Under the pieces are notes generated by a model, which worked only from the letters and a program-made list of their open reading frames with translations, had not been told where the DNA came from and made no database searches. Below, in pieces: positions 13,122 to 13,947 of a DNA stretch of 13,947 nt (its first letter is position 1; the number at the start of each line of letters is the position of its first letter). Origin of the DNA: Verrucomicrobiota bacterium (GTDB lineage: Bacteria > Verrucomicrobiota > Verrucomicrobiia > Limisphaerales > UBA1100); contig JAPKEI010000027.1 of the NCBI GenBank assembly GCA_028872685.1, positions 1 through 13,947 of the forward strand, given 5' to 3'. The position numbers and the translations under genes are program-made.

Positions 13122-13947
13122 TTATTTCTCCTTTGTCGTTTTAATTTCCACCCAGCGATCTTCGTACTTTGACTTATTGGTTTTGCCATCACGCGTGGTG
13201 AGCGTGGCGCTTTCAGGAAGGAGGTACACAATGTTTTCATCAATCACACAACGTACCGGGGCATCGAGGGTGTTGAGCAGTTCGGTAATCAAATCGATGG
13301 CGGACACATCCAGCAGATCTTTACCCCAATGGCGAATTTTCACAATGTTCGGGCTCAAGCGTGTGGGTTGTCTGGTATCGGGATGGCGGGGGTGGATCCG
13401 TGGGATTCCACCGATGGGAAAGGGAGGTTGAGGCCCCGCACCGGGTACGCCGCCGATTAACAGAGGCCGCCCGGTGGCGGGATCCACTAATGGAAGTCCC
13501 GAGACAGGGTCGACTTGGAAGCGACGACCGCCTGGGCCCAATGACAGTCCTGTGGTGGGATCCACCCCACGCGGTCCTTCGCCAAATTCCCGCGTGGGTG
13601 GTACCAGTTCGTCCCTGCCCTGTCGGGCGCCCTTTTCCGGATTGGTTGCGGGATCCCGAAACACCACCGGCACAACATCCTCCCCCATTTTTTCACGGTT
13701 CAGCGTATTGATGACTACGAGCAATTCAGCGAGCGTATAGCTCGCGAGATTCCCAACCTTCGCATGTATGACTTTGTCCAGCTTCTGCTCCGTCGCTTTT
13801 CCGGCGAGGGTGGTGTCGCGGCGGTTTGTGAGCGTGCGTTCGAGCCGCCAACTTTGGCCGGTGGTGGTGTCGAGCTTCACATGCATCAATGTGCCGTCAA
13901 TTTGAATAAAACTGCGAAACTGAAACCGGGGCTCAGCAGCTTGCAAT
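13122..13947 (-). CDS. Partial protein with DP-x-(T/S)-G repeats, function unknown
   Basis: The frame is open to the right edge, so the N-terminus is missing; about 275 C-terminal residues are seen, numbered here from the first TTG in the window (13946). Two similar alpha/beta-looking stretches (about 65-97, NLASYTLAELLVVINTLNRE; and about 208-245, LLDVSAIDLITELLNTLDAP then VIDENIVYLLPES) resemble the short beta-alpha-beta modules of secretin/TonB N-terminal (STN-like) domains, a tentative comparison. Between them is a Gly/Pro-rich linker (about 98-198) with DPATN, DPTTG, DPVSG and DPATG, followed by PIGGIPRIHPRHPD. This layout suggests an envelope or secretion-related protein, but no signal peptide can be checked. 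The TAA at 13122-13124 is 79 nt upstream of the zinc-ribbon start, so shared transcription is possible. Confidence 0.6.
   Translation of the reverse strand, partial: LQAAEPRFQFRSFIQIDGTLMHVKLDTTTGQSWRLERTLTNRRDTTLAGKATEQKLDKVIHAKVGNLASYTLAELLVVINTLNREKMGEDVVPVVFRDPATNPEKGARQGRDELVPPTREFGEGPRGVDPTTGLSLGPGGRRFQVDPVSGLPLVDPATGRPLLIGGVPGAGPQPPFPIGGIPRIHPRHPDTRQPTRLSPNIVKIRHWGKDLLDVSAIDLITELLNTLDAPVRCVIDENIVYLLPESATLTTRDGKTNKSKYEDRWVEIKTTKEK

Noticed and set aside
1..13947. Mobile elements, CRISPR arrays, tRNA or rRNA genes, toxin-antitoxin or defence systems
   Set aside because: No transposase, integrase, spaced direct repeats, cloverleaf sequences or defence motifs were seen; the genes are nearly all core metabolic or housekeeping functions.

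Overview
This window is ordinary bacterial chromosome, densely packed with core genes. It has GC-rich coding regions and AT-rich gene junctions. The best guess for the host is a member of the PVC group, most likely Verrucomicrobiota. That rests on overall protein character, the mixture of strong and absent Shine-Dalgarno sites, and dnaA standing without dnaN. It is an inference, not a proof. I see no rRNA, tRNA, CRISPR array, transposase, phage gene or defence gene.

Layout, left half. Positions 1-138 hold the tail of an unidentified gene (+). Next come an iron-dependent alcohol dehydrogenase and a two-domain CbiX-type chelatase-like protein (both +). Then follows a tight tyrA-aroA-cmk operon (+) linking tyrosine synthesis, the shikimate pathway and CMP phosphorylation, with 1-nt stop/start overlaps at both internal junctions. 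A convergent pyrD (-), a class 2 dihydroorotate dehydrogenase, comes next. A divergent intergenic region then leads into a stand-alone PII nitrogen regulator gene (+).

Middle. A 382-bp gene-free region (6715-7096) precedes dnaA (+). It holds an AT-rich patch, two DnaA-box-like 9-mers phased 11 bp apart, and a run of small hairpins, two of them with GNRA loops. It is a candidate replication origin and/or dnaA leader. dnaA ends in a textbook intrinsic terminator.

Right half. All genes are on the minus strand and are read from right to left: a partial protein with DP-x-(T/S)-G repeats, a small zinc-ribbon protein, rnc, clpP, clpX and a class I/II aminotransferase. The zinc-ribbon gene and rnc are 3 nt apart, and clpP and clpX are 2 nt apart. 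The aminotransferase converges on dnaA.

No new multi-gene system is evident. The most distinctive features are in small-scale DNA structure. Stop codons of four genes (cmk, pyrD, rnc, aminotransferase) lie in or against inverted repeats. A 50-bp palindromic element supplies the rnc stop. Other points are the structured dnaA upstream region with a matching oddity in the DnaA recognition helix, substitutions in the AroA substrate site, and a Cys cluster in the CbiX-like protein.
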